Shown here: piece after piece, positions 43,385 to 52,739 of the stretch
Numbering within the stretch: position 1 is the stretch's first letter
Layout: each line of letters starts with the position of its first letter
Assembly (NCBI RefSeq): GCF_002741945.1
Contig: NZ_MDVN01000023.1
Span: 1 to 64,000, forward strand
Length of the DNA: 64,000 nt
Direction: 5' to 3'
Source: Gaetbulibacter sp. 4G1
GTDB taxonomy: Bacteria > Bacteroidota > Bacteroidia > Flavobacteriales > Flavobacteriaceae
The notes under the pieces: generated by a model
What the model was told of the DNA's origin: nothing
The model's input: the letters and a program-made list of their open reading frames with translations, nothing else
The model's database searches: none
Program-made: the position numbers and the translations under genes

Positions 43385-43391
43385 TGGAATA

Positions 43392-45596
43392 CTAATTTGC
43401 AACTTCACTAATAAATTTTATTCGGTATAAACGTAATTCTTCATCATCATAATCGCCATCAAACTCTTCAATAGCTTCATCAATACTATCCGAATCAGAC
43501 TCCATAAAATATTCATGAATTTCTTCTTGTTGGTCTTCGTCTAAAATCTCATCAATCCAATAATTAATATTTAATTTAGTACCAGAATATACTATAGCCT
43601 CCATTTCTTTTATAAAGTCTTGCATAGACATTCCTTTTGATGACGAAATATCATCTAAAGGTAATTTTCTATCAACGTTTTGAATAATATATAATTTGTT
43701 GGCAGAGTTACTTCCTGTAGATTTTACAACTAAATCGTCTGGACGAGTAATATCGTTTTCCTCTACATATTTTGAAATAAGAGCGATAAAATCTTTTCCG
43801 TATTTTTTTGCTTTTCCATCACCTACTCCATGAACATTACTAAGTTCGGACATAGAAATAGGATATTTTAAAGCCATATCCTCCAATGAAGGGTCTTGAA
43901 AAATCACAAATGGAGGAACTCCTAATTTTTTAGCATTTTTTTTACGCAAATCTTTAAGCATACCCATTAAAACATCATCGGCTACAGCTCCTCCTCCTTT
44001 TTCGGCAGTAATTATTGTTCCATCTTCTTGCTCTCCCTCAAAAATATGATCTTCGGTCATCATAAACGATACTGGGCTTTTTAAAAAATCTCTACCAGAA
44101 TCTATTAATTTTATAACACCGTAAGTTTCAATATCTTTTTTAAGGTATCCAGCAACTAGTACTTGCCTTAATAAGGCCATCCAATACTTATTATCGTGGT
44201 CTTTGCCTTTACCAAAAAAATCTTGTTCATTGGTTCTATGCGAGTTTATTAATGCATTTTCTTTACCTATAATTACATTTACTAAATCTTTAGATTTATA
44301 TTTTTCATTTGTTTTTTTAATAGTATCTAAAAGTAATGTAACATTATCTTTAGCTTCAACTTGCTTTTTAGGGTTACGAACATTATCGTCCATATCGCCT
44401 CCTTCACCAGTCTTATTATCAAATTCTTCACCAAAATAATGCAGAATGAATTTTCTACGAGATATTGATGTTTCTGCAAAAGCAACAACTTCTTGTAATA
44501 ATGCTTGTCCAATTTCTTGTTCTGCAACTGGCTTACCAGACATGAATTTTTCTAGTTTTTCAATGTCTTTATATGCATAGTATGCTAAACAATGTCCTTC
44601 CCCTCCATCACGACCAGCACGTCCAGTTTCTTGATAATAACTTTCAATACTTTTAGGAATATCATGGTGAATTACAAAACGTACATCTGGTTTATCTATA
44701 CCCATTCCGAAAGCTATAGTTGCAACTACAACATCTACATCTTCCATTAAAAACTTATCTTGGTGACTTGACCTAGTTTTGGCATCTAAACCTGCATGGT
44801 ATGGCACTGCTTTAACACCATTTACTTGTAATACTTGTGCTAACTCCTCTACACGTTTTCTACTTAAACAATAAACAATACCTGATTTTCCTTCGTTTTG
44901 TTTAATGAATCGAATAATATCAGCATCAACATTTTTAGTTTTTGGCCTAATTTCATAATACAAATTAGGTCTATTAAAAGATGCTTTAAAAGTTGTTGCG
45001 CCAGTAATTCCTAAGTTTTTTATAATATCCTCTTGTACTTTTGGTGTCGCCGTAGCAGTTAATCCAATAATAGGGATATCGTCACCAATTCTTTTAATTA
45101 TATGTCTTAAGTTTCTATACTCTGGTCTAAAATCATGTCCCCACTCGCTTATGCAATGCGCCTCATCAATCGCCATAAAAGAGATTTTTACAGTTCGAAG
45201 AAAATCAACGTTTTCTTCTTTAGTTAATGATTCTGGAGCTACGTAAAGCAACTTAGTAACACCATTAACAATATCTTCTTTTACGCGTTTAACCTCAGTT
45301 TTGTTTAATGAAGAATTTAATACGTGTGCTACACCTTCCTCTTGGGAGACACCTCTAATGGCATCTACTTGATTTTTCATTAGAGCAATTAAAGGAGACA
45401 CCACAATGGCAGTTCCTTGTTGCATTAATGCTGGTAATTGATAACAGAGAGATTTTCCTCCTCCTGTTGGCATAATTACAAATGTGTGCTTTTTTGATAA
45501 AATACTTTCAACTACATCTTCTTGCAACCCTTTGAATTTGTTAAATCCAAAATATTTTTTTAGTGCAGACTGAATGTCACTTTTTGTTGTTAACAT
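43392..45596 (-). CDS. recQ: ATP-dependent DNA helicase RecQ
   Basis: A 734-residue 3'-to-5' DNA helicase acting in recombination and repair. It has Walker A TGGGKS (residues 44-49) after PTGGG-type context, Walker B DEAH (144-147) in DEAHCISEWGHDFRPEY, and motif VI (QETGRAGRDG). The RecQ C-terminal winged-helix region and an HRDC domain follow at about 520-610 (VPPFVIFQDPSLEDMALKYP). A further 120 or so residues end in a strongly acidic stretch rich in Glu/Asp, a lineage-type extension. It is divergent from the kdsD-tatC group. Confidence 0.96.
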   Translation of the reverse strand: MLTTKSDIQSALKKYFGFNKFKGLQEDVVESILSKKHTFVIMPTGGGKSLCYQLPALMQQGTAIVVSPLIALMKNQVDAIRGVSQEEGVAHVLNSSLNKTEVKRVKEDIVNGVTKLLYVAPESLTKEENVDFLRTVKISFMAIDEAHCISEWGHDFRPEYRNLRHIIKRIGDDIPIIGLTATATPKVQEDIIKNLGITGATTFKASFNRPNLYYEIRPKTKNVDADIIRFIKQNEGKSGIVYCLSRKRVEELAQVLQVNGVKAVPYHAGLDAKTRSSHQDKFLMEDVDVVVATIAFGMGIDKPDVRFVIHHDIPKSIESYYQETGRAGRDGGEGHCLAYYAYKDIEKLEKFMSGKPVAEQEIGQALLQEVVAFAETSISRRKFILHYFGEEFDNKTGEGGDMDDNVRNPKKQVEAKDNVTLLLDTIKKTNEKYKSKDLVNVIIGKENALINSHRTNEQDFFGKGKDHDNKYWMALLRQVLVAGYLKKDIETYGVIKLIDSGRDFLKSPVSFMMTEDHIFEGEQEDGTIITAEKGGGAVADDVLMGMLKDLRKKNAKKLGVPPFVIFQDPSLEDMALKYPISMSELSNVHGVGDGKAKKYGKDFIALISKYVEENDITRPDDLVVKSTGSNSANKLYIIQNVDRKLPLDDISSSKGMSMQDFIKEMEAIVYSGTKLNINYWIDEILDEDQQEEIHEYFMESDSDSIDEAIEEFDGDYDDEELRLYRIKFISEVAN

Positions 45597-45700
45597 TGAT
45601 TTAATAAAAATTAATTTACACTATTAAAATACACTAAACTCAAAAGCATTTTATTCTTTAATTTAGCAGTGTATTTAGAGAACCCTCATGTTTTTTTCGT

Positions 45701-45708
45701 TAGTTTTG
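45701..45708 (+). promoter_or_regulatory. Candidate -7 box upstream of kdsD
   Basis: TAGTTTTG matches TAnnTTTG, about 93 bases before the TTG start of kdsD. The -33 partner is unclear. Confidence 0.3.
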
Positions 45709-45801
45709 TAACGCAATTCGAATTTACAATAAAATTCAATAATGATTTACATTTAAAGATAACAAAATCTTTAAAGCTTCAACAAAAAAAAATAATAAAT
45801 T

Positions 45802-46767
45802 TTGAAAGACGAAATTTCTATTATTAATACAGCTAAGCATACCATTGAAATGGAAAGTGAATCTATTTCTAACTTAGCTAACCTTATTACTGATGATTTT
45901 GCAAAAGCAGTAAAACTTATTTACACATCCAAAGGGCGAGTAATTATTACAGGAATTGGTAAAAGTGCCATTATAGCAAATAAGATTGTGGCAACATTAA
46001 ACTCAACTGGAACTCCCGCAGTTTTTATGCATGCTGCCGATGCAATCCATGGCGATTTAGGGCTAATTCTTAAAAATGATGTGGTTATCTGTATTTCAAA
46101 AAGCGGAAATACCCCTGAGATTAAAGTTTTAGTACCTTTAATAAAAAGTGCAAAAAATAAAATGATTGCCATTACGGGTAATACTGCGTCATTTTTAGGA
46201 CAACAAGCAGATTATATTTTAAATGCCTTTGTAGAGCAAGAAGCTTGTCCTAATAATTTAGCTCCAACTACTAGTACCACAGCTCAATTAGTTATTGGCG
46301 ATGCACTAGCAGTTTGTTTATTAGATTTGAGAGGTTTTTCAAGTAACGATTTTGCTAAATATCACCCTGGTGGTGCATTAGGTAAAAAATTGTACTTAAG
46401 AGTTCATGATATTTCATCGGTAAATGAAAAACCAAAAGTACATTTAGATACAAGCATTAAAAACATAATTATTGAAATTACAGAAAAAATGCTAGGGGTT
46501 ACAGCAGTTGTTGAAAACGAAAAAATTGTTGGTATTATTACAGATGGTGATTTACGTAGAATGTTAACCAAAGTTGATGATTTTTCTACTTTAACTGCAA
46601 AAGATATTATGAGTCCCAATCCTAAACATATAAATGTTGATGCTATGGCTGTTGATGCATTAGAAACTATGGAAACCAATGGTATTTCTCAATTACTTGT
46701 AGAAAACAATGGTAATTATGCGGGAGTAGTACATTTACATGATTTAATTAAAGAAGGTATTATATAA
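45802..46767 (+). CDS. kdsD: KpsF/GutQ-type arabinose-5-phosphate isomerase
   Basis: A 321-residue cytoplasmic sugar isomerase that converts ribulose-5-phosphate to arabinose-5-phosphate, the first step to KDO for lipopolysaccharide. It has an N-terminal SIS domain (VIITGIGKSAIIANKIVATL, HAADAIHGDLG, SKSGNTPEI). Two CBS domains follow (about 205-321, GIITDGDLRRML and ENNGNYAGVVHLHD). The start is a TTG: an in-frame stop lies six bases upstream, and the next ATG would remove 16 residues that match the family. LptB is encoded three genes on, consistent with an LPS role. Confidence 0.93.
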   Translation: MKDEISIINTAKHTIEMESESISNLANLITDDFAKAVKLIYTSKGRVIITGIGKSAIIANKIVATLNSTGTPAVFMHAADAIHGDLGLILKNDVVICISKSGNTPEIKVLVPLIKSAKNKMIAITGNTASFLGQQADYILNAFVEQEACPNNLAPTTSTTAQLVIGDALAVCLLDLRGFSSNDFAKYHPGGALGKKLYLRVHDISSVNEKPKVHLDTSIKNIIIEITEKMLGVTAVVENEKIVGIITDGDLRRMLTKVDDFSTLTAKDIMSPNPKHINVDAMAVDALETMETNGISQLLVENNGNYAGVVHLHDLIKEGII

Positions 46768-47591
46768 TGGCAAAGAAAGATATTAATGAGATGTCTTTTT
46801 TAGATCATCTTGAAGATTTACGATGGCATTTAATAAGAATAGTTTTAGCAGTTGTTATTGTTGCTACTTTGGTTTTTATTTTTAGCCGATTTGTTTTTGA
46901 CGAAGTTATTTTTGCACCGCTGGAAATGACCTTTCCAACATATCATTTTTTGTGTAATGGAGCAACCTTCTTAGGTGTAGAAACTACATTTTGTGCCGAA
47001 GAAATGCCAATGATAATACAAAATCGTACTGTGGGTGGTCAATTTTCTGCAGATATTTGGACAGCAATTTTAGGGGGTTTTATTATATCATTCCCATATG
47101 TAATATACCAATTATGGAAATTTATTAGCCCCGGATTACATTCAAATGAGCGTAAACATTCGCGTGGTTTTATTATAATTTCATCGCTTTTATTTTTTAT
47201 TGGCGTATTATTCGGTTATTACATTGTAGCTCCTTTGTCACTTAATTTTCTAGCTAATTATAGTATTTCCAAAGTTGTAGACAATCAAATCGATATAAGC
47301 TCATATATTGCTCTAGTAAGAAATTCAGCTTTAGCTTCAGGGCTAATTTTTGAGTTACCAATTATCATCTATTTTTTTACTAAAATAGGTTTAGTTACAC
47401 CAGAAGTATTAAGAAAGTACAGAAAATATGCACTTGTAATTGTATTAATTTTAGCGGCAGTTATTACGCCTCCTGATGTTGTAAGTCAAGTTATTGTTGC
47501 TATTCCAATTATAATATTATATCAAGTAAGCATTTATATCTCTAAAATTGTTATACGAAATCAAAAAAGAAAAGAGAAACAACATGTCTGA
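46767..47591 (+). CDS. tatC: Sec-independent (Tat) translocase subunit TatC
   Basis: A 274-residue inner-membrane component of the twin-arginine translocase; TatC recognises the RR signal peptide. It begins with the typical MSFLDHLEDLRWHLIR and has six hydrophobic segments. The family motif is FPYVIYQLWKFISPGLHSNE, and the conserved AVITPPDVVSQ segment lies near the C-terminus. A loop of about 30 residues near 55-90 contains a CNGATFLGVETTFCAEEM stretch that is unusually Cys-bearing. Its ATG overlaps the kdsD stop by one base and its end overlaps the next gene by 8 bases. tatA is not adjacent. Confidence 0.96.
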   Translation: MAKKDINEMSFLDHLEDLRWHLIRIVLAVVIVATLVFIFSRFVFDEVIFAPLEMTFPTYHFLCNGATFLGVETTFCAEEMPMIIQNRTVGGQFSADIWTAILGGFIISFPYVIYQLWKFISPGLHSNERKHSRGFIIISSLLFFIGVLFGYYIVAPLSLNFLANYSISKVVDNQIDISSYIALVRNSALASGLIFELPIIIYFFTKIGLVTPEVLRKYRKYALVIVLILAAVITPPDVVSQVIVAIPIIILYQVSIYISKIVIRNQKRKEKQHV

Positions 47592-47931
47592 TATTGTTAC
47601 CGAGTTTAATGAATATCGGGAAAGAATGAATGATAAAATTCTTGCCGATAACAATAAAATTATAAAACGTATTTTTAATTTAGATACCAACGCTTTCGCG
47701 GAAGGCGCCTTAGATGTTAAAACTAAAGAGCTGTTAGGTTTAGTAGCATCTATGGTTTTAAGATGCGATGATTGTGTAAAATATCACCTTGAAGCATGTT
47801 ATAAAGAAGGTATTCCTAAAACACAAGTTGTTGAAACTTTAAGTATTGCTAATTTAATTGGAGGTACCATAGTAATTCCACATTTGCGTCGTGCATACGA
47901 ATTTTGGGATGCATTAGAAGCCAATAATTAA
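47584..47931 (+). CDS. Carboxymuconolactone decarboxylase/AhpD-like protein
   Basis: A 115-residue cytoplasmic helical protein of the AhpD-like superfamily. The active-site motif is C-x2-C-x3-H (Cys61, Cys64, His68 in [13 protein letters not shown]), matching the thiol-peroxidase-related AhpD subtype more than true carboxymuconolactone decarboxylases. [13 protein letters not shown] segment follows. I chose the ATG at 47584, which overlaps tatC by 8 bases; an upstream start at 47548 would add residues that do not resemble the family. It is probably translated from the tatC message. Confidence 0.9.
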   Translation: MSDIVTEFNEYRERMNDKILADNNKIIKRIFNLDTNAFAEGALDVKTKELLGLVASMVLRCDDCVKYHLEACYKEGIPKTQVVETLSIANLIGGTIVIPHLRRAYEFWDALEANN

Positions 47932-47954
47932 TTAAAATTTACGTTATTGCAAGT

Positions 47955-48695
47955 ATGATTTTAAGAGCTGAAAATTTAATGAAGTCCTATAGTGGGCGAA
48001 AAGTAGTAAAAGATGTTTCTCTTGAAGTAAATCAAGGTGAAATTGTTGGACTATTAGGGCCAAATGGTGCTGGAAAAACAACATCTTTTTACATGATTGT
48101 TGGTTTAATAAAACCCAATGGTGGGCATATTTTTTTAGATAATACAGAGATCACTAAATACCCTATGTATAAGCGTGCACAAAATGGAATTGGATATTTA
48201 GCACAAGAAGCTTCGGTATTTAGGAAACTGAGTATTGAAGATAACATTTTAAGTGTATTACAACTTACTAAGCTAAGTAAAAAAGAGCAGCACGATAAAA
48301 TGGAATCGCTTATTGAAGAATTTGGTCTGGGCCATATTCGTAAAAACCGTGGTGATTTATTATCAGGAGGAGAGCGTCGCCGTACAGAGATTGCTCGTGC
48401 CTTAGCTACCGATCCTAGCTTTATTTTATTGGATGAACCTTTTGCAGGTGTTGACCCAGTAGCAGTTGAAGATATACAGCGTATTGTAGCACAACTTACC
48501 AAAAAGAATATTGGTATTTTAATTACCGATCATAACGTACAAGAAACTTTAGCAATAACAGATAGAACATACTTAATGTTTGAAGGAGGTATTTTAAAAC
48601 ATGGTATTCCTGAAGATCTTGCTAATGATGAAATGGTACGTAAAGTATATTTAGGACAAAACTTCGAGCTTCGTAAGAAGAAGATTAGAGACTAG
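47955..48695 (+). CDS. lptB: LPS export ABC transporter ATP-binding protein LptB
   Basis: A 246-residue cytoplasmic ATPase that powers lipopolysaccharide extraction from the inner membrane with LptF/LptG. It has Walker [10 protein letters not shown] (35-43), Q-loop [14 protein letters not shown] (LptB-type), signature [16 protein letters not shown], Walker [14 protein letters not shown], and an H-loop in [10 protein letters not shown]. The strong [14 protein letters not shown] signature separates it from amino-acid transporter ATPases. It lies 23 bases after the AhpD-like gene and is the last gene of the kdsD-tatC group. lptF/G are not in the window. Confidence 0.95.
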   Translation: MILRAENLMKSYSGRKVVKDVSLEVNQGEIVGLLGPNGAGKTTSFYMIVGLIKPNGGHIFLDNTEITKYPMYKRAQNGIGYLAQEASVFRKLSIEDNILSVLQLTKLSKKEQHDKMESLIEEFGLGHIRKNRGDLLSGGERRRTEIARALATDPSFILLDEPFAGVDPVAVEDIQRIVAQLTKKNIGILITDHNVQETLAITDRTYLMFEGGILKHGIPEDLANDEMVRKVYLGQNFELRKKKIRD

Positions 48696-48704
48696 TTTTT
48701 CTTT

Positions 48705-49583
48705 CTATTTAATAACTTTTCGTTTAAAAATAAGCTTGAAAAGTTTTACCATTAAAACTGCAATAGCTCCAACTATTAAACCAACAATAAAATCTCTTAA
48801 GATTGAAGGTAATCCATCTAAAAAATGGTGAAGAAAATCAATGTTATGGACAAAAATACCACCAGAAACTAAAATCAATGCTATTGTACCAATCACTGAT
48901 AAACTTTTAATAACAACAGGCAACGCATTTATTAAAAGGTTTCCAATAAATTTTGAAATACTTTTTTTCTTACTACTTAGTTTTACAAGTCTGTAACCAA
49001 AATCATCCATTCTCACGATTAGAGCAACTATACCATAAACACCAACAGTAGCTATAATAGCAACAATAGAAACAACTATTATTTGAAACAATATAGGCCT
49101 TCCTAAGACCGTCCCTAAAGCAATAATTACAATTTCAACTGATAATATAAAATCGGTAAAAATAGCTGATTTTATTTTTGTTTTCTCAACTTTAAGCACC
49201 TCTTCTTCAGAAATAGTTTCTTCGTCAATTTTAATTTTGGTATGCTCATGTGGTACAAAAAACTCATATATTTTTTCAGCGCCTTCAAAAGCTAAATACA
49301 CACCACCTAGCACTAAGGCCAATTTTACTCCCCAAGGTGCAAAGGCACTAAGTAAAAAAGCAATGGGTAAAATAATTAGTTTGTTAAGAAATGAGCCTTT
49401 AGTAATTGCCCATAAAACGGGTAATTCTCTAGAAGAAACAAACCCAGTTGCCTTTTCTGCATTAACCGCTAAATCATCGCCTAAAATTCCTGCCGTCTTT
49501 TTTGTGCTAATCTTACTCATTACAACTACATCGTCCATTAAGGCTGCTATGTCGTCAAATAATGCAAAAAATCCTGATGCCAT
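48705..49583 (-). CDS. DUF808 (YedI-like) multi-pass membrane protein
   Basis: A 292-residue inner-membrane protein of the DUF808 family. It has the conserved start MASGFFALFDDIAALMDDVV followed by SKISTKKTAGILGDDLAVNAEKA. Six to eight hydrophobic segments and the LVLGGVYLAFEGAEKIYEFF motif come next. The function is unknown; Enterobacteriaceae YedI is also uncharacterised. It is 7 bases downstream of pssA on the same strand and its stop is 9 bases from the lptB stop. Confidence 0.9.
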   Translation of the reverse strand: MASGFFALFDDIAALMDDVVVMSKISTKKTAGILGDDLAVNAEKATGFVSSRELPVLWAITKGSFLNKLIILPIAFLLSAFAPWGVKLALVLGGVYLAFEGAEKIYEFFVPHEHTKIKIDEETISEEEVLKVEKTKIKSAIFTDFILSVEIVIIALGTVLGRPILFQIIVVSIVAIIATVGVYGIVALIVRMDDFGYRLVKLSSKKKSISKFIGNLLINALPVVIKSLSVIGTIALILVSGGIFVHNIDFLHHFLDGLPSILRDFIVGLIVGAIAVLMVKLFKLIFKRKVIK

Positions 49584-49589
49584 GTATTC

Positions 49590-50339
49590 TTATTTTGATG
49601 TTAAGTTGTCTAAAATAGACATCATTATGTATAGTAATATTATTAAAGGAATTGCCGCAAATTTTAATACAATTAAAAGCACAATACATAGTAATATAAA
49701 AATATAACGAGCTGCATTATCTTTAAAATTCCAAGTTTTAAACTTTAAAGCAAATAATTTAATTTTTGAATTTAATATCCAACAACTAAAAACGGTCAAA
49801 CCAATTAAAAACCATTGATTTAAAATGATTGAGTTGATTAAATCGCTATTCTGAAATTCCATAATTAATGGAAGAGATACTATTAACAAAGTATTTGCTG
49901 GCGTTGGTAAGCCTTTAAAATAGGCTTGTTGTTCAATATCAATATTAAATTTCGCTAAACGGTATGCCGATGCTAAAGTAATGGCTAAGCCTAAGAATGG
50001 TAAAAAACTCCCTCCACCTATTTCTAAAAGCAAATTAGTACTATCCGTTTTATAAAAATTATCAACCCAAGTAAGTTGAGTTAACTCAATAAGCTTAAAC
50101 ATTACAATTCCTGGAACCAATCCGCTAGTTATCATATCTGCTAACGAGTCTAATTGTACTCCCAATTCACTTTGAACGTTTAACTTCCTTGCCGCAAATC
50201 CATCAAAAAAATCAAAGAATATACCAAGAAAAACAAATAAAGCTGAAGCAACAAAATTATTATTTACTGCAAAAATTACAGCAATACAACCACAAAATAA
50301 ATTTAAAAGGGTTAATGCATTAGGAATATATCGCTTCAT
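49590..50339 (-). CDS. pssA: CDP-diacylglycerol-serine O-phosphatidyltransferase
   Basis: A 249-residue integral membrane enzyme that makes phosphatidylserine from CDP-diacylglycerol and serine, the route to phosphatidylethanolamine. The CDP-alcohol phosphatidyltransferase motif D-x2-D-G-x2-A-R-x8-G-x3-D-x3-D is complete (Asp43, Asp46, Gly47, Gly60, Asp64, Asp68). It has seven or so hydrophobic segments and begins KRYIPNALTLLNLFCGC, a PssA hallmark. The length is normal. It is upstream of, and close to, the DUF808 gene. Confidence 0.95.
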   Translation of the reverse strand: MKRYIPNALTLLNLFCGCIAVIFAVNNNFVASALFVFLGIFFDFFDGFAARKLNVQSELGVQLDSLADMITSGLVPGIVMFKLIELTQLTWVDNFYKTDSTNLLLEIGGGSFLPFLGLAITLASAYRLAKFNIDIEQQAYFKGLPTPANTLLIVSLPLIMEFQNSDLINSIILNQWFLIGLTVFSCWILNSKIKLFALKFKTWNFKDNAARYIFILLCIVLLIVLKFAAIPLIILLYIMMSILDNLTSK

Positions 50340-50440
50340 ATCTGATATTTTATTGTTGTAAAAATAGCAAAGTATTTCGGTCTAAAACAAAGAAGAAACA
50401 ATATTGTATTTATTTTGAAGTTTATTAGGTGATAAATTAT

Positions 50441-51535
50441 ATGCATCTTTGTAAAAAATTGCGATTGAAAGTTAATATAACCACATTATTTTGTTTGTTA
50501 TCATTAGCAGTATTTAGTCAAACTGTTAGAAAATATTCCAACGAGTTTATGAATATTGGTGTTGATGCTGCTGCTTTGGGTATGAGTAGTGCAGTTACAG
50601 CACACACTAATGATGTAAACTCTGGTTATTGGAATCCAGCTGGTATATTAAACCTTGAAGACAATCAACTTGCCTTAATGCACTCTAGTTACTTTGCCAA
50701 TATTGCAAATTACGATTATGCAGCTTTTGCTATGCCTCTTGATAATAGAAGTGCTATTGGTATATCACTAATTCGCTTTGCTGTTGATGACATATTAAAT
50801 ACCACGCAATTGATTGATGCTCAAGGAAATATTAATTATGACAGAATTAGTTTATTTTCAACTGCCGATTATGGATTAACTTTTTCGTATGCCAGAAAGT
50901 TACCAGTTCAAGGATTAAATTATGGTATAAATGCTAAAGTAATTCGTAGAATTATTGGAGATTTTGCTTCGTCTTGGGGTTTTGGTTTTGATGTTGGTGT
51001 TCAATTTGAAACTAAAAATAATTGGAAGTTTGGTGTTATGGCACGCGATATTACAACCACTTTTAATGCTTGGGCAATTGATGAAGAGGAATTTGCAAAA
51101 ATACAAAATGCAGTTGCAGGGCAAAATCAAGAATTACCAGAAACCACAGAAATAACCATTCCGAAATTGCAAATTGGCATATCAAAATTAGTCGATTTTA
51201 ATGTAGATTATACACTTTTAACAGCAGTAAACTTAAATGTACGATTTGAAGAAAACAACGATATTGTTTCGTCATCATTTGCCAGTATAAATCCAGCCTT
51301 AGGATTTGAATTTGGGTATATTGATATGGTTTATTTACGAGCTGGTGTTGGTAATTTTCAAAATGAATTACAAATAGATAATACCGAACAGCTAAGTTTT
51401 CAACCTAGTTTTGGTGTTGGTTTTAAATATAACGGTGTACAAATAGATTATGCATTTACAGATATTGGCGATCAAAGTATAGCATTATATTCAAATGTGT
51501 TTTCTTTAAAACTAGATTTAAGTATATTTAGATAA
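50441..51535 (+). CDS. PorV/PorQ-family outer-membrane protein
   Basis: A 364-residue outer-membrane beta-barrel of the PorV/PorQ (UPF0164, FadL-like) family. It has a signal peptide of about 29 residues (ending VFSQ), then EFMNIGVDAAALGMSSAV and SGYWNPAGI, which are hallmarks, and alternating amphipathic strands ending in SLKLDLSIFR. Family members work with the T9SS as outer-membrane shuttle or attachment partners. The ATG at 50441 is preferred to a GTG at 50429. The next gene (DUF4105) begins 10 bases later and is probably co-transcribed. Confidence 0.88.
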   Translation: MHLCKKLRLKVNITTLFCLLSLAVFSQTVRKYSNEFMNIGVDAAALGMSSAVTAHTNDVNSGYWNPAGILNLEDNQLALMHSSYFANIANYDYAAFAMPLDNRSAIGISLIRFAVDDILNTTQLIDAQGNINYDRISLFSTADYGLTFSYARKLPVQGLNYGINAKVIRRIIGDFASSWGFGFDVGVQFETKNNWKFGVMARDITTTFNAWAIDEEEFAKIQNAVAGQNQELPETTEITIPKLQIGISKLVDFNVDYTLLTAVNLNVRFEENNDIVSSSFASINPALGFEFGYIDMVYLRAGVGNFQNELQIDNTEQLSFQPSFGVGFKYNGVQIDYAFTDIGDQSIALYSNVFSLKLDLSIFR

Positions 51536-51545
51536 TCTATAATTC

Positions 51546-52730
51546 ATGAAAAAAGCATTACTTCTTTTACTCATTTTTCTATTTACTCAAACCTTAATTG
51601 GTCAACAAATAGAATTATCTAACGAAGCAAAAATCAGCGTGCTTACTATCGGTCCCGGCTCGTCTTTAAATGATGCTTTTGGCCATAGTGCTTTTAGAAT
51701 TCGTGATATTAGTAAAGGAATAGATTGGGTTTACGGTTATGGTGAATATGATTTTGATACGCCTAATTTTTATTTGAAGTTTGCTCAAGGAAAGCTTAAT
51801 TATTTAATTAGCAAAGATGGTTTTCAAAAATTTTACAGAGTATACTCCTATTATGACAGAACTATAAAAGAGCAGGTTTTAAATCTTTCTCAGCCAGAAA
51901 AACAAAAGCTCTTTAATTTTTTAGTTAATAATTATAAACCCGAAAACAGAGCTTATTTATATGAATTCTTTTTTGATAATTGTGCTACTAAAATTAAAGA
52001 TGTAGCCAATATTACACTAAATAACAATATTGCTTTTACTGAACCAGAAGATTTTAAACAGCAAACCTTTAGAACTTTAATTCATAATAACCTTAATAAA
52101 AATTCTTGGGGAAGTTTAGGTATAGATGTAGCTTTGGGCTCTGTTATTGACAAAAAAGCAACACCAGAACAGCACATGTTTTTACCAGAGAATATTTATA
52201 AATTCTTTGAAAACGCAACCATAAAAAACAGTAACACACCTCTAGTTAAAGAAAGCAAAACACTATATACTCAAAAAAACGCTTATAAATCTAGTCCCTT
52301 TTTATCAAGTCCATTATTGATTTTTGGTATTATTGGGTTTCTAATCCTTTTTATTACCTATAAGGACACTAAAAAACAAAAGCGAAGTAAATGGCTTGAT
52401 ACATCTTTATTTTGTATTACAGGCATTGTTGGTGTTTTTATTTTATTTCTTTGGTTTGCAACCGATCATACAGGAACACATCAAAATTATAATTTACTTT
52501 GGGCATTTGCACTTAATTTATTTATGGTTCCACAATTGCTAAAAAAGAAAACGAGTAATTGGTTTGTTAAATATTTAAAACTATTAGTTATTTTACTTTG
52601 TTTAATGACTTTACACTGGATAATTGGAGTGCAAGTATTTGCTATTGGGTTAATTCCGTTTTTGATAGCTCTTTTTATAAGATATCTTTATTTGGTAAAA
52701 TACTTTAACAAACAAGTTATAAAACAATAA
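51546..52730 (+). CDS. DUF4105 / Lnb-like membrane protein
   Basis: A 394-residue protein. A signal peptide or N-terminal helix is followed by a DUF4105-type (Lnb_N) periplasmic domain (about 25-230). His47 lies in LNDAFGHSAFRI, and a Cys near 145 lies in FFDNCATKIKD, a catalytic-looking pair. About five membrane helices follow (260-390). As far as I recall, DUF4105 proteins include Lnb, recently identified as the lipoprotein N-acyltransferase of Bacteroides, so lipoprotein maturation is the favoured function. It follows the PorV-like gene by 10 bases. Confidence 0.8.
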   Translation: MKKALLLLLIFLFTQTLIGQQIELSNEAKISVLTIGPGSSLNDAFGHSAFRIRDISKGIDWVYGYGEYDFDTPNFYLKFAQGKLNYLISKDGFQKFYRVYSYYDRTIKEQVLNLSQPEKQKLFNFLVNNYKPENRAYLYEFFFDNCATKIKDVANITLNNNIAFTEPEDFKQQTFRTLIHNNLNKNSWGSLGIDVALGSVIDKKATPEQHMFLPENIYKFFENATIKNSNTPLVKESKTLYTQKNAYKSSPFLSSPLLIFGIIGFLILFITYKDTKKQKRSKWLDTSLFCITGIVGVFILFLWFATDHTGTHQNYNLLWAFALNLFMVPQLLKKKTSNWFVKYLKLLVILLCLMTLHWIIGVQVFAIGLIPFLIALFIRYLYLVKYFNKQVIKQ

Positions 52731-52739
52731 AAAACGCAG

